Positions 1-5,345 are shown, numbered from the stretch's first letter. The stretch: DNA of 6,015 nt from Tardiphaga sp. (GCA_014377915.1 JACMOT010000268.1:1-6015), one strand, 5' to 3'. The notes: generated by a model not told the origin, from the letters alone. Numbers and translations: made by a program.

Positions 1-154
1 AACAAACGTCTTGCCATATCAACATCGGCAAATACGGTGCTGCTTCGGCTGCCTGTCTTTGTCTCGAACAGCCGGGTCAGGGTGTGGACCAACCATCCGA
101 CCGAGCCCGAGCGTATCTTCGTTCTGGTGAATTGAAGGTCCGCAACCGGGGAGA
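1..154. other. Left edge, no assignable gene
   Basis: No start codon, ribosome site or recognisable domain supports a complete gene here. One + strand frame is open from the window edge to a TGA at 133-135 and ends in residues VWTNHPTEPERIFVLVN. It could be the tail of a gene lying mostly to the left, but I do not recognise it. The neighbouring frame that carries the toxin remnant has a stop at 128-130 and no start codon before the hinge at 155. The upstream part of that toxin is therefore either lost or in another frame. If this is a toxin array, the full-length effector may lie just outside the window. Confidence 0.25.
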
Positions 155-222
155 GCCGTCTATGCGGAGTCCTACCTTACTCGCCTTCGAACAGGCATTG
201 GTGGGAATTATGGACCCCCGCT
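155..222 (+). repeat. 68-bp hinge repeat, copy A
   Basis: This matches 2112-2179 at 67 of 68 positions; the single difference is at 175 (C) against 2132 (T). It encodes AVYAESYLTRLRTGIGG and then NYGPP, immediately before the toxin tip. Similarity falls sharply on both sides. Near-identity confined to the boundary between a shared upstream part and a variable tip is what exchange of toxin tips by homologous recombination would leave. Gene conversion or a recent partial duplication would look similar. Confidence 0.9.
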
Positions 223-509
223 CGACCCGTTGCCGCAGACTGGCGCGTCACCGCGTGGTCAACCGATATCGGGCGTTGGCCGAACGACGGATTTTTTCAC
301 GCCGAAGCAAACATATTAGACCGGGCAGCAAGGGCGCGTGGTGGATCGTTGGCAGACACATCACTTCAGGTTTACGTAGACCGCGGCGTTTGTTCGAGCT
401 GCAGTCGGGTGTTGCCGAAGCTCGGATTGGAGCTTGGAAATCCATATGTCGAGTACATCGAGCGACAAACAGGCGAAAGGCTTGTAATGTGGAACGGTAA
501 ATGGCTTTC

Positions 510-525
510 GGGGAGATATCGGTGA
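510..525 (+). promoter_or_regulatory. Ribosome site and GTGA start/stop overlap (module A)
   Basis: GGGGAG at 510-515 lies six bases before GTG at 522. The GTG overlaps the toxin stop TGA at 523-525. The same GTGA arrangement occurs in module B at 2705-2708. It decides the immunity start in favour of GTG 522 over the upstream ATG at 501, and it points to translational coupling of toxin and antidote. Confidence 0.75.
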
Positions 526-1022
526 AACGAACCGTCTATTTCGATCGCTTTCGCGGCGACTACTGGCCGTCGCCTGCTGAAATTGAGCCATTCTTTCTGG
601 CTCCTAAAAGAAAGGAATGGTCGTACCGGGGCGGCAATGACAGTTGGGTCATGAGCGTCAGCGGGCTTTACGATACGGCCGATCGGCCGGACAATGACCA
701 GGTCAGTGTGTCCTTGGCCATGATCGGCAATCCCGAGCTTGGAGTCTATCTCGACTATAGGAAATGGGACGGCAGGATACGGCAAGGCTCGAGTTATTCG
801 CCGAAAGGCGACCTGACGCGCCTGCTGGAGTTCGTCGACTCCCTGCATGAAACCCCGCTTTCCATCGGCCTGTTCATTCCGTTTCCAAAGGCTTGGCGCG
901 CGGTGAAGGAGTTTATGGAAACCGACGGCGCGTTGCCAACCAGCATCGAATGGATTGCTGATTACGATCTGCCGCCGGAGGCGTTTCCGGTCCCGGGGCC
1001 CCCCAGCCAGAAAGCGCGATAG
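522..1022 (+). CDS. Imm1-like immunity protein (module A, orphan)
   Basis: This is a predicted cytoplasmic antidote, 166 aa, expected to bind and block a deaminase toxin. The C-terminal signature AVKEFMETDGALPTSIEWIA matches the Imm1 immunity family pattern of a helix, then a D/N-G-x-x-P-x-x-x-E-W ending. Earlier segments EWSYRGGNDSW (about residues 27-37) and KWDGR are shared with the paralogue at 2705-3193. By hand alignment just over half of the residues are identical between the two. The start is GTG 522 because it has a ribosome site, overlaps the toxin stop and lines up with the paralogue start; an ATG at 501 would add seven unmatched residues. There is no signal peptide or membrane segment. 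Its cognate toxin is broken, so it now probably acts, if at all, against related toxins from siblings or from module B. The Imm1 call comes from remembered family features, not a search. Confidence 0.72.
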   Translation: MKRTVYFDRFRGDYWPSPAEIEPFFLAPKRKEWSYRGGNDSWVMSVSGLYDTADRPDNDQVSVSLAMIGNPELGVYLDYRKWDGRIRQGSSYSPKGDLTRLLEFVDSLHETPLSIGLFIPFPKAWRAVKEFMETDGALPTSIEWIADYDLPPEAFPVPGPPSQKAR

Positions 1023-1313
1023 TTACGGATGTCCCCTTCGCGATGGTGCAGAAGGCTGCGACGTCACCAGCGCGGAGGCCAGTTTGGCGGTGGCGCTGCG
1101 TTTCATGGCGGCTTCGTCCTCCAGCGCGTGGCGGACGTCGCGGGCGGCTCTCAGCGCCTTGCGGATGTTAGGGTCTTCGGAGCTGGAGTCGATTGTAATC
1201 AGCTTGTTGCAGCCGGGGCAGTTCAGCTGGTGGCCGTTGCGAAGCCGGGTGCCGCGCTCACGAAAAATCGCGGTGCACTTGCTGCATTTGATTTTGATTC
1301 TTTCTTCAATCAT
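1023..1313 (-). CDS. Two-CxxC zinc-ribbon protein (module A)
   Basis: This is a 96-aa protein with CSKC (C10, C13) and CPGC (C32, C35) separated by 18 residues, which should bind one zinc ion in a zinc-ribbon fold like the MJ0042-type ribbons. The rest (SEDPNIRKALRAARDVRHAL and a basic tail) is predicted helical. The molecular role is unknown; nucleic-acid or protein binding are both possible. It is paralogous to 3334-3585, with close similarity through residue 60 or so. I chose ATG 1313 because the paralogue begins MIEEKVKIKC. A GTG three bases earlier (1316) lines up with the first of two ATGs in the paralogue, and an ATG at 1361 would add 16 unmatched residues. It converges on the immunity gene with zero bases between the two stop codons, so its C-terminus (from about VTSQP on), unlike that of the paralogue, may be a product of the rearrangement. 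Confidence 0.72.
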   Translation of the reverse strand: MIEERIKIKCSKCTAIFRERGTRLRNGHQLNCPGCNKLITIDSSSEDPNIRKALRAARDVRHALEDEAAMKRSATAKLASALVTSQPSAPSRRGHP

Positions 1314-1864
1314 CACGGTGTTCCAAATCAATTTCTGAAAAACCGCAGCATCATCCGGCATTCGCTAACCGCGCCTTAAATTGAATGGCGTGATCCGCGC
1401 GACAGGCCGAATGGTGTGTAACAACGTGTGAAAACATGGTGTTGCACGCGCGCGCCGGCGACACCAGCCCCGCCGCGTTCGGGTGTTCACGTCGGCGATC
1501 GAGGCGCTTCGATTCCGCAGCGGAAATTTTGAAGTGTAGTGACGTCAGTTCGCACGCCCGGGGTCGATGATGTCGACCGTGGTCGATGGTGTCCCTTGCG
1601 CTGCTCGATTTCGATCGCGTCGTTCGGTCGCGACGGCGCCGCCTGAATCATTGTCACGGCGCTGCGTTGGTTGGGATGAGCAAAGCATCAGCCAGCGAAC
1701 GACCGATGGGATTGCAGCCAGCCCAGCTGACGTCTGCGACGCCGACCCTGCCAACCATGCCGTCGCCTGGTGACGGGCTGGTCGGTCCCATACAAGAGAA
1801 GAAGCCGAAGTCGTCACGCGACCACGATATGCGGGCAGCTCAGGCACGGGGACGCGACGAAAAT

Positions 1865-1880
1865 CGTTGCGTCAGCAACG
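1865..1880. repeat. Hairpin, 6-bp stem with GTCA loop
   Basis: CGTTGC and GCAACG form a perfect six-base stem around a four-base loop. No run of T follows on either strand, so it is not a standard intrinsic terminator. It stands 23 bases before a stronger hairpin. Confidence 0.45.
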
Positions 1881-1903
1881 CGCGGCGCAGACATAGCGGA
1901 CGT

Positions 1904-1921
1904 CGCGCCCTAATGGGCGCG
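1904..1921. repeat. Hairpin, 7-bp GC stem with TAAT loop
   Basis: CGCGCCC and GGGCGCG pair perfectly around the tetraloop TAAT. It lies 10 bases before the first ATG of the intact toxin frame, and the loop contains that frame's preceding stop (TAA 1911-1913). It could weaken upstream transcription or mask toxin translation, or it could mark a recombination edge. No T-tract is present. Confidence 0.5.
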
Positions 1922-1931
1922 CTATCGAAGC

Positions 1932-2708
1932 ATGTACATGCGACGCCGGCATCAGGCGTTTTGTTGCCGCTGGCGACGCGGGTCGGCCGTTGCGCGTCCC
2001 GAGAATGCGCTGACGCAAATTCGGCGCTACGAACCAAGCTGGCAGCCGCGTGAGCAAAGCATCGAAGCGCCCGGCAGTATCAATGGTGCGATCAGTGCTG
2101 CCGAAGCGCGCGCCGTCTATGCGGAGTCCTATCTTACTCGCCTTCGAACAGGCATTGGTGGGAATTATGGACCCCCGCTGGATTCGTTGCCTCGAACTGG
2201 TTCGTCGCCGCGAACTTTCGATGGCGGGGCGTGGATCGATATCTATCGTACTATCAACAACGCGCCAAACCTGTTTGGCGACCCGATCTGGCCCCAAGAC
2301 AAAGACACTGTTGCCGTAAGCATGGTCGACGACCAACTTTTCGTTGGTGTCAATCGTTGGGCTCCAGGCTACATCACCGCAGATCTCGCACGAGCAATAG
2401 ACGCTCGAAACGCTCTTATTCAGAAATACCCCGATGTAATGGCGACAGGTAACATTGGGGCGATACCGAATAATTCGCTGTTTCACGCCGAACCAAATCT
2501 CCTGATCCGAGCCGCGTATAGATTCGGCTCTCTAGAAAACAGAACAATCGAAATGGAAGTTGATCGCGAAGTTTGTTATAGTTGCGGTCAAGTTTTGCCA
2601 AAGCTTGGATTGGAATTAGGAAATCCCGATGTTGTCATTGTCGAGCGGGGTACGGGGACCAGGAGCGAAATGTGGAACGGCCAATGGCTCATATGGAGGC
2701 GTAAGTGA
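1932..2708 (+). CDS. Deaminase-fold polymorphic toxin tip (module B)
   Basis: This is a predicted nucleic-acid or nucleotide deaminase toxin, 258 aa from the first ATG. Residues about 95-258 form the toxin domain. H185-A-E187 in NNSLFHAEPNLLIRAA would supply a zinc ligand and the proton-shuttling glutamate. C215 and C218 in VCYSCGQVLPKLGLELGNP complete the zinc site. The end MWNGQW is conserved in the broken copy. The layout recalls DddA-like (SCP1.201) and related bacterial deaminase toxins, and the Imm1-type neighbour supports this; the exact subfamily and substrate are not certain. Residues 1-40 are Arg/Cys-rich and unconvincing, and the start lacks a good ribosome site. No secretion, Rhs, PAAR or repeat domain is present, so this looks like an orphan tip detached from its delivery portion. 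The segment 2521-2580 counts to about 38% GC, far below the backbone, which suggests transfer. Its stop overlaps the immunity start by GTGA. Confidence 0.68.
   Translation: MYMRRRHQAFCCRWRRGSAVARPENALTQIRRYEPSWQPREQSIEAPGSINGAISAAEARAVYAESYLTRLRTGIGGNYGPPLDSLPRTGSSPRTFDGGAWIDIYRTINNAPNLFGDPIWPQDKDTVAVSMVDDQLFVGVNRWAPGYITADLARAIDARNALIQKYPDVMATGNIGAIPNNSLFHAEPNLLIRAAYRFGSLENRTIEMEVDREVCYSCGQVLPKLGLELGNPDVVIVERGTGTRSEMWNGQWLIWRRK
2112..2179 (+). repeat. 68-bp hinge repeat, copy B
   Basis: This is the partner of 155-222 (67 of 68 identical). Here it lies in frame within the intact toxin and encodes AVYAESYLTRLRTGIGG followed by NYGPP, immediately before the predicted toxin tip. Downstream the two toxins share only moderate protein similarity. 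Confidence 0.9.
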
Positions 2709-3193
2709 AAAAAACAATTCACTTCGATAGCTTTGAGAGGTCGGGGTGGCCGCTGCCTGCTGAAATCGAGCGCTTCTTCCTCGCTCCGAAGGGACAGGAA
2801 TGGTCCTACCAGGGCGGCAACGACCATTGGGGTATCAGCATTGATGGCCTAAGCGGAACCGATGCTTTGCCGGAGCAGGAGCGAGTGAACGCGGCCCTTT
2901 CGATGCTCGGCCATCCGGATCTCGGCGTTTTCCTTGGTTACAGCAAATGGGACGGGCGCTCGCGTACTAAATTCAGCTACTATTCAAAAGGCGATTTCAC
3001 GCAGTCTGGCAAGTTTGTGAAGTCGCTGCAGGGCGACATATGGCCCGTCGCATTGTTTGTTCCCTTCCCGCTGGCTTGGCCGCCGGTGAGAGATTTCATG
3101 GCAACCGATGGTGAACTGCCGGCAAGCGCCGAGTGGATTGCCAGCCGGGATCTGCCACCAGGAACGTTTCCTGAGGTTGGCACTGGATACTGA
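2705..3193 (+). CDS. Imm1-like immunity protein (module B)
   Basis: This is a 162-aa predicted cytoplasmic antidote to the deaminase toxin encoded just before it. It begins at GTG 2705, overlapping the toxin stop (TGA 2706-2708), so the antidote is made by translational coupling whenever the toxin is. The start matches the paralogue at 522 (VKKTIHFDSF against VKRTVYFDRF). Conserved blocks are PAEIERFFLAP, EWSYQGGNDHW, LGVFLGYSKWDGR and the Imm1-type ending VRDFMATDGELPASAEWIA. It has no signal peptide or membrane segment, consistent with inhibition in the cytoplasm. The differences from module A (nearly half of residues) are large enough that each antidote may be specific to its own toxin. 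The family call rests on pattern recognition. Confidence 0.78.
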   Translation: MKKTIHFDSFERSGWPLPAEIERFFLAPKGQEWSYQGGNDHWGISIDGLSGTDALPEQERVNAALSMLGHPDLGVFLGYSKWDGRSRTKFSYYSKGDFTQSGKFVKSLQGDIWPVALFVPFPLAWPPVRDFMATDGELPASAEWIASRDLPPGTFPEVGTGY

Positions 3194-3333
3194 CCGTGCA
3201 TCTCCTGGAGCGATCCCAGTGCTGCGCTGTAGCCGGGAACACACCGCTCAAAAGCGGCGACCGGCTCGGCCAGGGCGCGGACGCCCGAGGCCGCCGGAGC
3301 AGTTCAACCCGGTTCTACCCTGCTTTAGCCCGG
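3194..3333. other. Gap between convergent module B genes
   Basis: There are 140 bases between the immunity stop and the zinc-ribbon stop, against zero bases in module A. I see no gene and no T-tract terminator. The difference shows that one of the two copies was rearranged at this junction. Confidence 0.5.
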
Positions 3334-3585
3334 TCATCGCGCGTCCAGCGCGATGCGGTCGGCGCCGCGCTTCAGGGCCGCGGCGTCGTCCAGCGCCAGA
3401 CGCGTTTCGCGGGCGCGTTGCAGTGCCTTGCGGATGTTCGGATCCTCGGAGCCGCTGTCGAAGGTGATCAGCTTGTTGCACTGAGGACAGTTGAGCTGAT
3501 GGCCATTGCGCAGCCGGGTCGCGCGCTCGCGGAAAATCGACGTGCACTTGCTGCATTTGATTTTGACTTTTTCTTCAATCATCAT
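3334..3585 (-). CDS. Two-CxxC zinc-ribbon protein (module B)
   Basis: This is an 83-aa protein with CSKC (C11, C14) and CPQC (C33, C36), a predicted zinc ribbon followed by the helical stretch SEDPNIRKALQRARETRLAL. It is a close paralogue of the protein at 1023-1313; the core is nearly the same and the DNA is clearly alignable. The start is one of two adjacent ATGs (3585 or 3582), with a weak AAAGA ribosome-site candidate just upstream. Function is unknown. Its presence in the same relative position and orientation in both modules means it was duplicated together with the toxin-immunity pair. It is either a passenger neighbour or a working part of the system, such as a regulator. A single chromosomal gene copied along with the island edge is the simplest explanation. 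Confidence 0.75.
   Translation of the reverse strand: MMIEEKVKIKCSKCTSIFRERATRLRNGHQLNCPQCNKLITFDSGSEDPNIRKALQRARETRLALDDAAALKRGADRIALDAR
3336..3354. repeat. Hairpin, 7-bp stem at the end of the zinc-ribbon gene
   Basis: ATCGCGC and GCGCGAT pair perfectly around GTCCA. It sits on the last codons of the zinc-ribbon gene, between two convergent genes, where a bidirectional terminator would be useful. It lacks a T-tract, so termination is only a possibility. Confidence 0.35.
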
Positions 3586-3760
3586 GGTCTTTCAAATCGA
3601 TCGTCTGAAAGACCCCGGTATCGACGAAATCATCTAAGTCCGGATTAAATGCGACCTGCAAATTACGCGCATTCAGCGTCGGCTACCGCGCCGATGATAG
3701 CTCGCGATCCCGCGTCATGTTCAATGCTGGCCCTGCGGGGCTGCGCCGCTGCCGCGGCTA
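3586..3760. other. Intergenic region upstream of the zinc-ribbon gene
   Basis: These 175 bases should hold the - strand promoter of the zinc-ribbon gene. The part nearest the gene resembles the region upstream of the module A copy. I see no clear promoter boxes, terminator or small gene. Confidence 0.3.
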
Positions 3761-3955
3761 TCAGCCGTTCTGCCGGCGCTCGAAATCGCGCAGGAACGAC
3801 AGCCCGTGCACGGTGAGGCGGTGCGGGTCGCGCTCGCCATCGAGGTAGAGGCGATCGAGATGTTGCGTCAGCTTGGCGCGCGCGCCGCGCGGCTCCGTGC
3901 GGTCGGCAAGGGCTTCGTAAATGCTGATGGCACGGTCGACGGGTTGTAGCTGCAT
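3761..3955 (-). CDS. Small conserved protein of unknown function
   Basis: This is a 64-aa soluble protein beginning MQLQPVDRAISIYEALADR and ending LTVHGLSFLRDFERRQNG. It is predicted mainly helical, with mixed charge and no membrane segment, signal peptide, cysteine motif or known catalytic motif. I chose ATG 3955 because GAGG (3965-3962) lies six bases before it. The in-frame ATG at 3991 would add twelve residues without a ribosome site. GC-rich codon use fits the backbone, not the island. It resembles small hypothetical proteins of Bradyrhizobium and relatives, but no function can be given. It stands alone, 170 bases after the PilZ gene on the same strand. Confidence 0.7.
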   Translation of the reverse strand: MQLQPVDRAISIYEALADRTEPRGARAKLTQHLDRLYLDGERDPHRLTVHGLSFLRDFERRQNG

Positions 3956-4100
3956 GGCGGGCCTCGCAGGATATGACGGCGCGCTGGCCATCCGGACGCG
4001 GCCACCGATGTGACCGTTGGTTAGGTAAGGTCAGATGACATTTTTCGTTCCCGATTCAAGGATGATTTGGTTCAACTTTTCGCCAGGTGCGGCGTGGTGC

Positions 4101-4117
4101 GGAACCGGTGAGGTTCC
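4101..4117. repeat. Hairpin downstream of the PilZ gene
   Basis: GGAACC and GGTTCC pair perfectly around GGTGA, beginning nine bases past the PilZ stop on the - strand. Its position suits a terminator, but no T-tract follows in that direction. Confidence 0.35.
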
Positions 4118-4125
4118 AGTGCGGC

Positions 4126-4794
4126 TCAGGCGCCGGTCGGTTCTCGCCCCTGCGCGGGGGCGCCGGTGGCCATGGCGCGCGGCGAAGGCGCCCGGTTGAG
4201 GCGGCGCTCCAGCGCCGAAGATCTCTGCTGCTCGATGAACTGCACCGCAAAACCGTCGGACAAATGCCGCACCACGCGGCCGACGCAGGAACCGACCGCC
4301 AGCGGCGTGCCGATCTCCGGCTGCACATCAGCCGACACCGCGACGCCGGTTTCCGAAGCGTCGATGATGAAGCAGCGCCGCGTTACGCCGTCGTGAAAGG
4401 TCAGCATCGAATGCGGGTTGGGCAGGATGATACGGGCGCGGCGGCGGGCGTCCTTGACCGAGCCGTCCTTCTGCTTGTTTTCCAGCCAGGCGAGCTTGTT
4501 GGCCATCTTGCGCCGGTTGTCCCGGGTCATCGCCAGCTCCATCAGGAACTCGCCGCTGGTGACGTCGGAGATACGGCCGTCCAGCTTGCCGAAATCGCCA
4601 AAATAGCTGCGGATGCTGTCGCCGACCCGGCCGATCACCGGCCCCGCCACGATCATGCGGAAGGGTGACACCCGCGTGGTGCGGCAGGCGAATTGCCGCG
4701 CGCGACCCTGCTGGTCGAGCCAGTTCGGCAATTCATAGCTGCCGCCGACCATGATGTTCACGGCCCGCTGCCTGAAGAACTCCTTCACGGACAT
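4126..4794 (-). CDS. PilZ-domain protein, probable c-di-GMP receptor
   Basis: This is a 222-aa cytoplasmic protein. The C-terminal PilZ domain (about 116-190) shows both c-di-GMP-binding elements: the arginine cluster RRRAR (117-121) and the D/N-x-S-x-x-G element DASETG (145-150). Strands then end at GRVVRHLSDGFAVQFIE. Residues about 36-105 look like a second, degenerate PilZ fold with SDVTSG (76-81) and RVSPFR (41-46). Tandem PilZ proteins of this kind are common in Bradyrhizobium relatives. The protein should change conformation on c-di-GMP binding and affect motility, surface polysaccharide or similar outputs; the target is not visible. The tail after 190 is basic, then Ala/Gly/Pro-rich and probably disordered. 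ATG 4794 was chosen for its ribosome site (GAGGA 4805-4801) and the typical MSVKEFF beginning; ATG 4836 would add 14 residues without one. It is divergent from the phage-like operon. Confidence 0.88.
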   Translation of the reverse strand: MSVKEFFRQRAVNIMVGGSYELPNWLDQQGRARQFACRTTRVSPFRMIVAGPVIGRVGDSIRSYFGDFGKLDGRISDVTSGEFLMELAMTRDNRRKMANKLAWLENKQKDGSVKDARRRARIILPNPHSMLTFHDGVTRRCFIIDASETGVAVSADVQPEIGTPLAVGSCVGRVVRHLSDGFAVQFIEQQRSSALERRLNRAPSPRAMATGAPAQGREPTGA

Positions 4795-4924
4795 GTCGCA
4801 TCCTCTGGGGTATGCAGACACCATACAATAAAACATCCTGAGGTTGCGTACGTTAGTGCGGTGAACCTCGCGTCGCGGTTACCGAAAGGTTGATGGCGCG
4901 CGATCGTCGCGCGGGGAGCCCGCG
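4795..4924. promoter_or_regulatory. Divergent intergenic region, PilZ gene and phage-like operon
   Basis: These 130 bases must hold promoters in both directions. The A/T-rich stretch about 4811-4838 is the best promoter candidate, but no clear -35/-10 pair is visible. A hairpin (CGCGCGA and TCGCGCG around TCG, 4897-4913) ends at the first base of the ribosome site GGGGAG (4913-4918) of the next gene. A weaker six-base pair, GAGGTT (4840-4845) and AACCTC (4864-4869), lies upstream. Confidence 0.4.
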
Positions 4925-5149
4925 ATGTCCGAGCTGATCCGGATTGTGGCCGAGCGCGGCGACCTCGCCCATGTCGCGCTGCTGGGCTGGGCGCTGTCGG
5001 CGAGCGCCGCCTGCGCGCTGCTGCTGCGCGAATTATCCGCGGCGGCGCGGCGGTTCGACGATTTCGTTCGCGAATTGCAGGTCTTCAACCGCCGCGGCCG
5101 AGCGCTGCGACCGATCGACGAGGCCGCCGACGATCCCCCGCGAGACTGA
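4925..5149 (+). CDS. Small single-span membrane protein, phage/GTA head region
   Basis: This is a 74-aa protein. Residues 15-34 (AHVALLGWALSASAACALLL) form one likely membrane helix after a short N-terminal segment. The rest, AAARRFDDFVREL onward, is a charged amphipathic helix with a basic tail. The start has a strong ribosome site (GGGGAG 4913-4918, six-base spacing). The stop is 13 bases before the next ATG, so the two belong to one operon. Small poorly conserved ORFs sit just before the prohead protease in alphaproteobacterial gene transfer agents and related prophages (compare orfg3.5 of the Rhodobacter agent), and this could be such a gene. Function is unknown and the link is by position only. 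Confidence 0.65.
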   Translation: MSELIRIVAERGDLAHVALLGWALSASAACALLLRELSAAARRFDDFVRELQVFNRRGRALRPIDEAADDPPRD

Positions 5150-5162
5150 CGGAGAGCGACCC

Positions 5163-5345
5163 ATGGATACGTTGCACCGGGTGCTGCGCACGCTGCGCCC
5201 CGAAACCAAATCCCGCCCCGACCACTTCACAGTGTTCCGCGAATTCCTGGCGCAGCTCGACGCGCTGCGGCGCCAGGCGATGCTCGACAGGCCGGTGAAG
5301 ACACCGATCCGCCGCCGCGCGATCCGGCGCGCCAAAACGGGCTAG
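5163..5345 (+). CDS. Small basic protein in the phage-like operon
   Basis: This is a 60-aa protein starting MDTLHRVLRTLRPETKSRPD and ending in the strongly basic RRRAIRRAKTG. It is mostly helical and has no membrane segment. The ribosome site CGGAGAG (5150-5156) lies six bases before ATG 5163; the same frame is open further upstream, but only this start has a site. It is co-oriented with the 74-aa gene before it and the prohead protease after it (83-base gap). The basic tail could bind nucleic acid or a capsid partner, but nothing specific is recognised. Confidence 0.6.
   Translation: MDTLHRVLRTLRPETKSRPDHFTVFREFLAQLDALRRQAMLDRPVKTPIRRRAIRRAKTG

Larger units (their letters stand above)
131..525 (+). 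pseudogene. Broken deaminase-fold toxin tip (module A)
   Basis: This is the remnant of a polymorphic-toxin C-terminal domain related to the intact one at 1932-2708. The first part (131 to about 250, frame of position 2) reads AVYAESYLTRLRTGIGG and matches the region just before the tip in module B. The frame then changes: from about 268 to the TGA at 523-525 the frame of position 1 reads WPNDGFFHAEANILDRAA, then VDRGVCSSC, VLPKLGLELGNP and finally MWNGKW. HAE (298-306) and CxxC (391-402) are the zinc and catalytic signature of cytidine-deaminase-fold enzymes, and both are preserved. Compared with module B, roughly 220-230 bases between these parts are missing. That stretch encodes the start of the deaminase domain, and the change of frame fits a deletion that is not a multiple of three. 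There is no plausible start codon in the deaminase frame. It is probably inactive, with its own immunity gene kept intact behind it. Confidence 0.75.
1362..1931. other. 570-bp inter-module stretch without a supported gene
   Basis: Several short open frames cross this stretch on both strands, but none has a ribosome site, a recognisable domain or a convincing residue composition. The first about 50 bases resemble the region upstream of the second zinc-ribbon gene (3589-3650), with matching short words such as AAATC, TCTGAAA and TAAAT. The duplication therefore appears to have included upstream DNA. A 13-base word at 1677-1689 (TGAGCAAAGCATC) recurs at 2051-2063 in the upstream part of the intact toxin, which could mean a degraded third toxin trace. 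Small inverted repeats lie at 1562-1578, 1865-1880 and 1904-1921. I read the stretch as degraded island DNA. Confidence 0.4.

Noticed and set aside
84..500. 138-aa + strand open frame at the left edge
   Set aside because: It overlaps the toxin remnant in a different frame, is Arg-rich and lacks any domain; the HAE/CxxC frame has clear homology with module B.
1440..1462. Alternating CG run and GTCGA repeats (1562-1592) as a CRISPR or iteron array
   Set aside because: Too short and irregular, no spacer structure; ordinary GC-rich sequence.
1545..1847. 100-aa - strand open frame in the inter-module stretch
   Set aside because: No ribosome site, no recognisable motif, low-complexity Ser/Ala/Arg composition; not supportable as a gene.
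1586..2053. 155-aa + strand open frame overlapping the toxin start
   Set aside because: Arg/Ala-rich with no domain, and it overlaps the better supported toxin frame.
4087..4668. 193-aa + strand open frame opposite the PilZ gene
   Set aside because: Shadow of the PilZ coding strand; the PilZ motifs and ribosome site are on the - strand.
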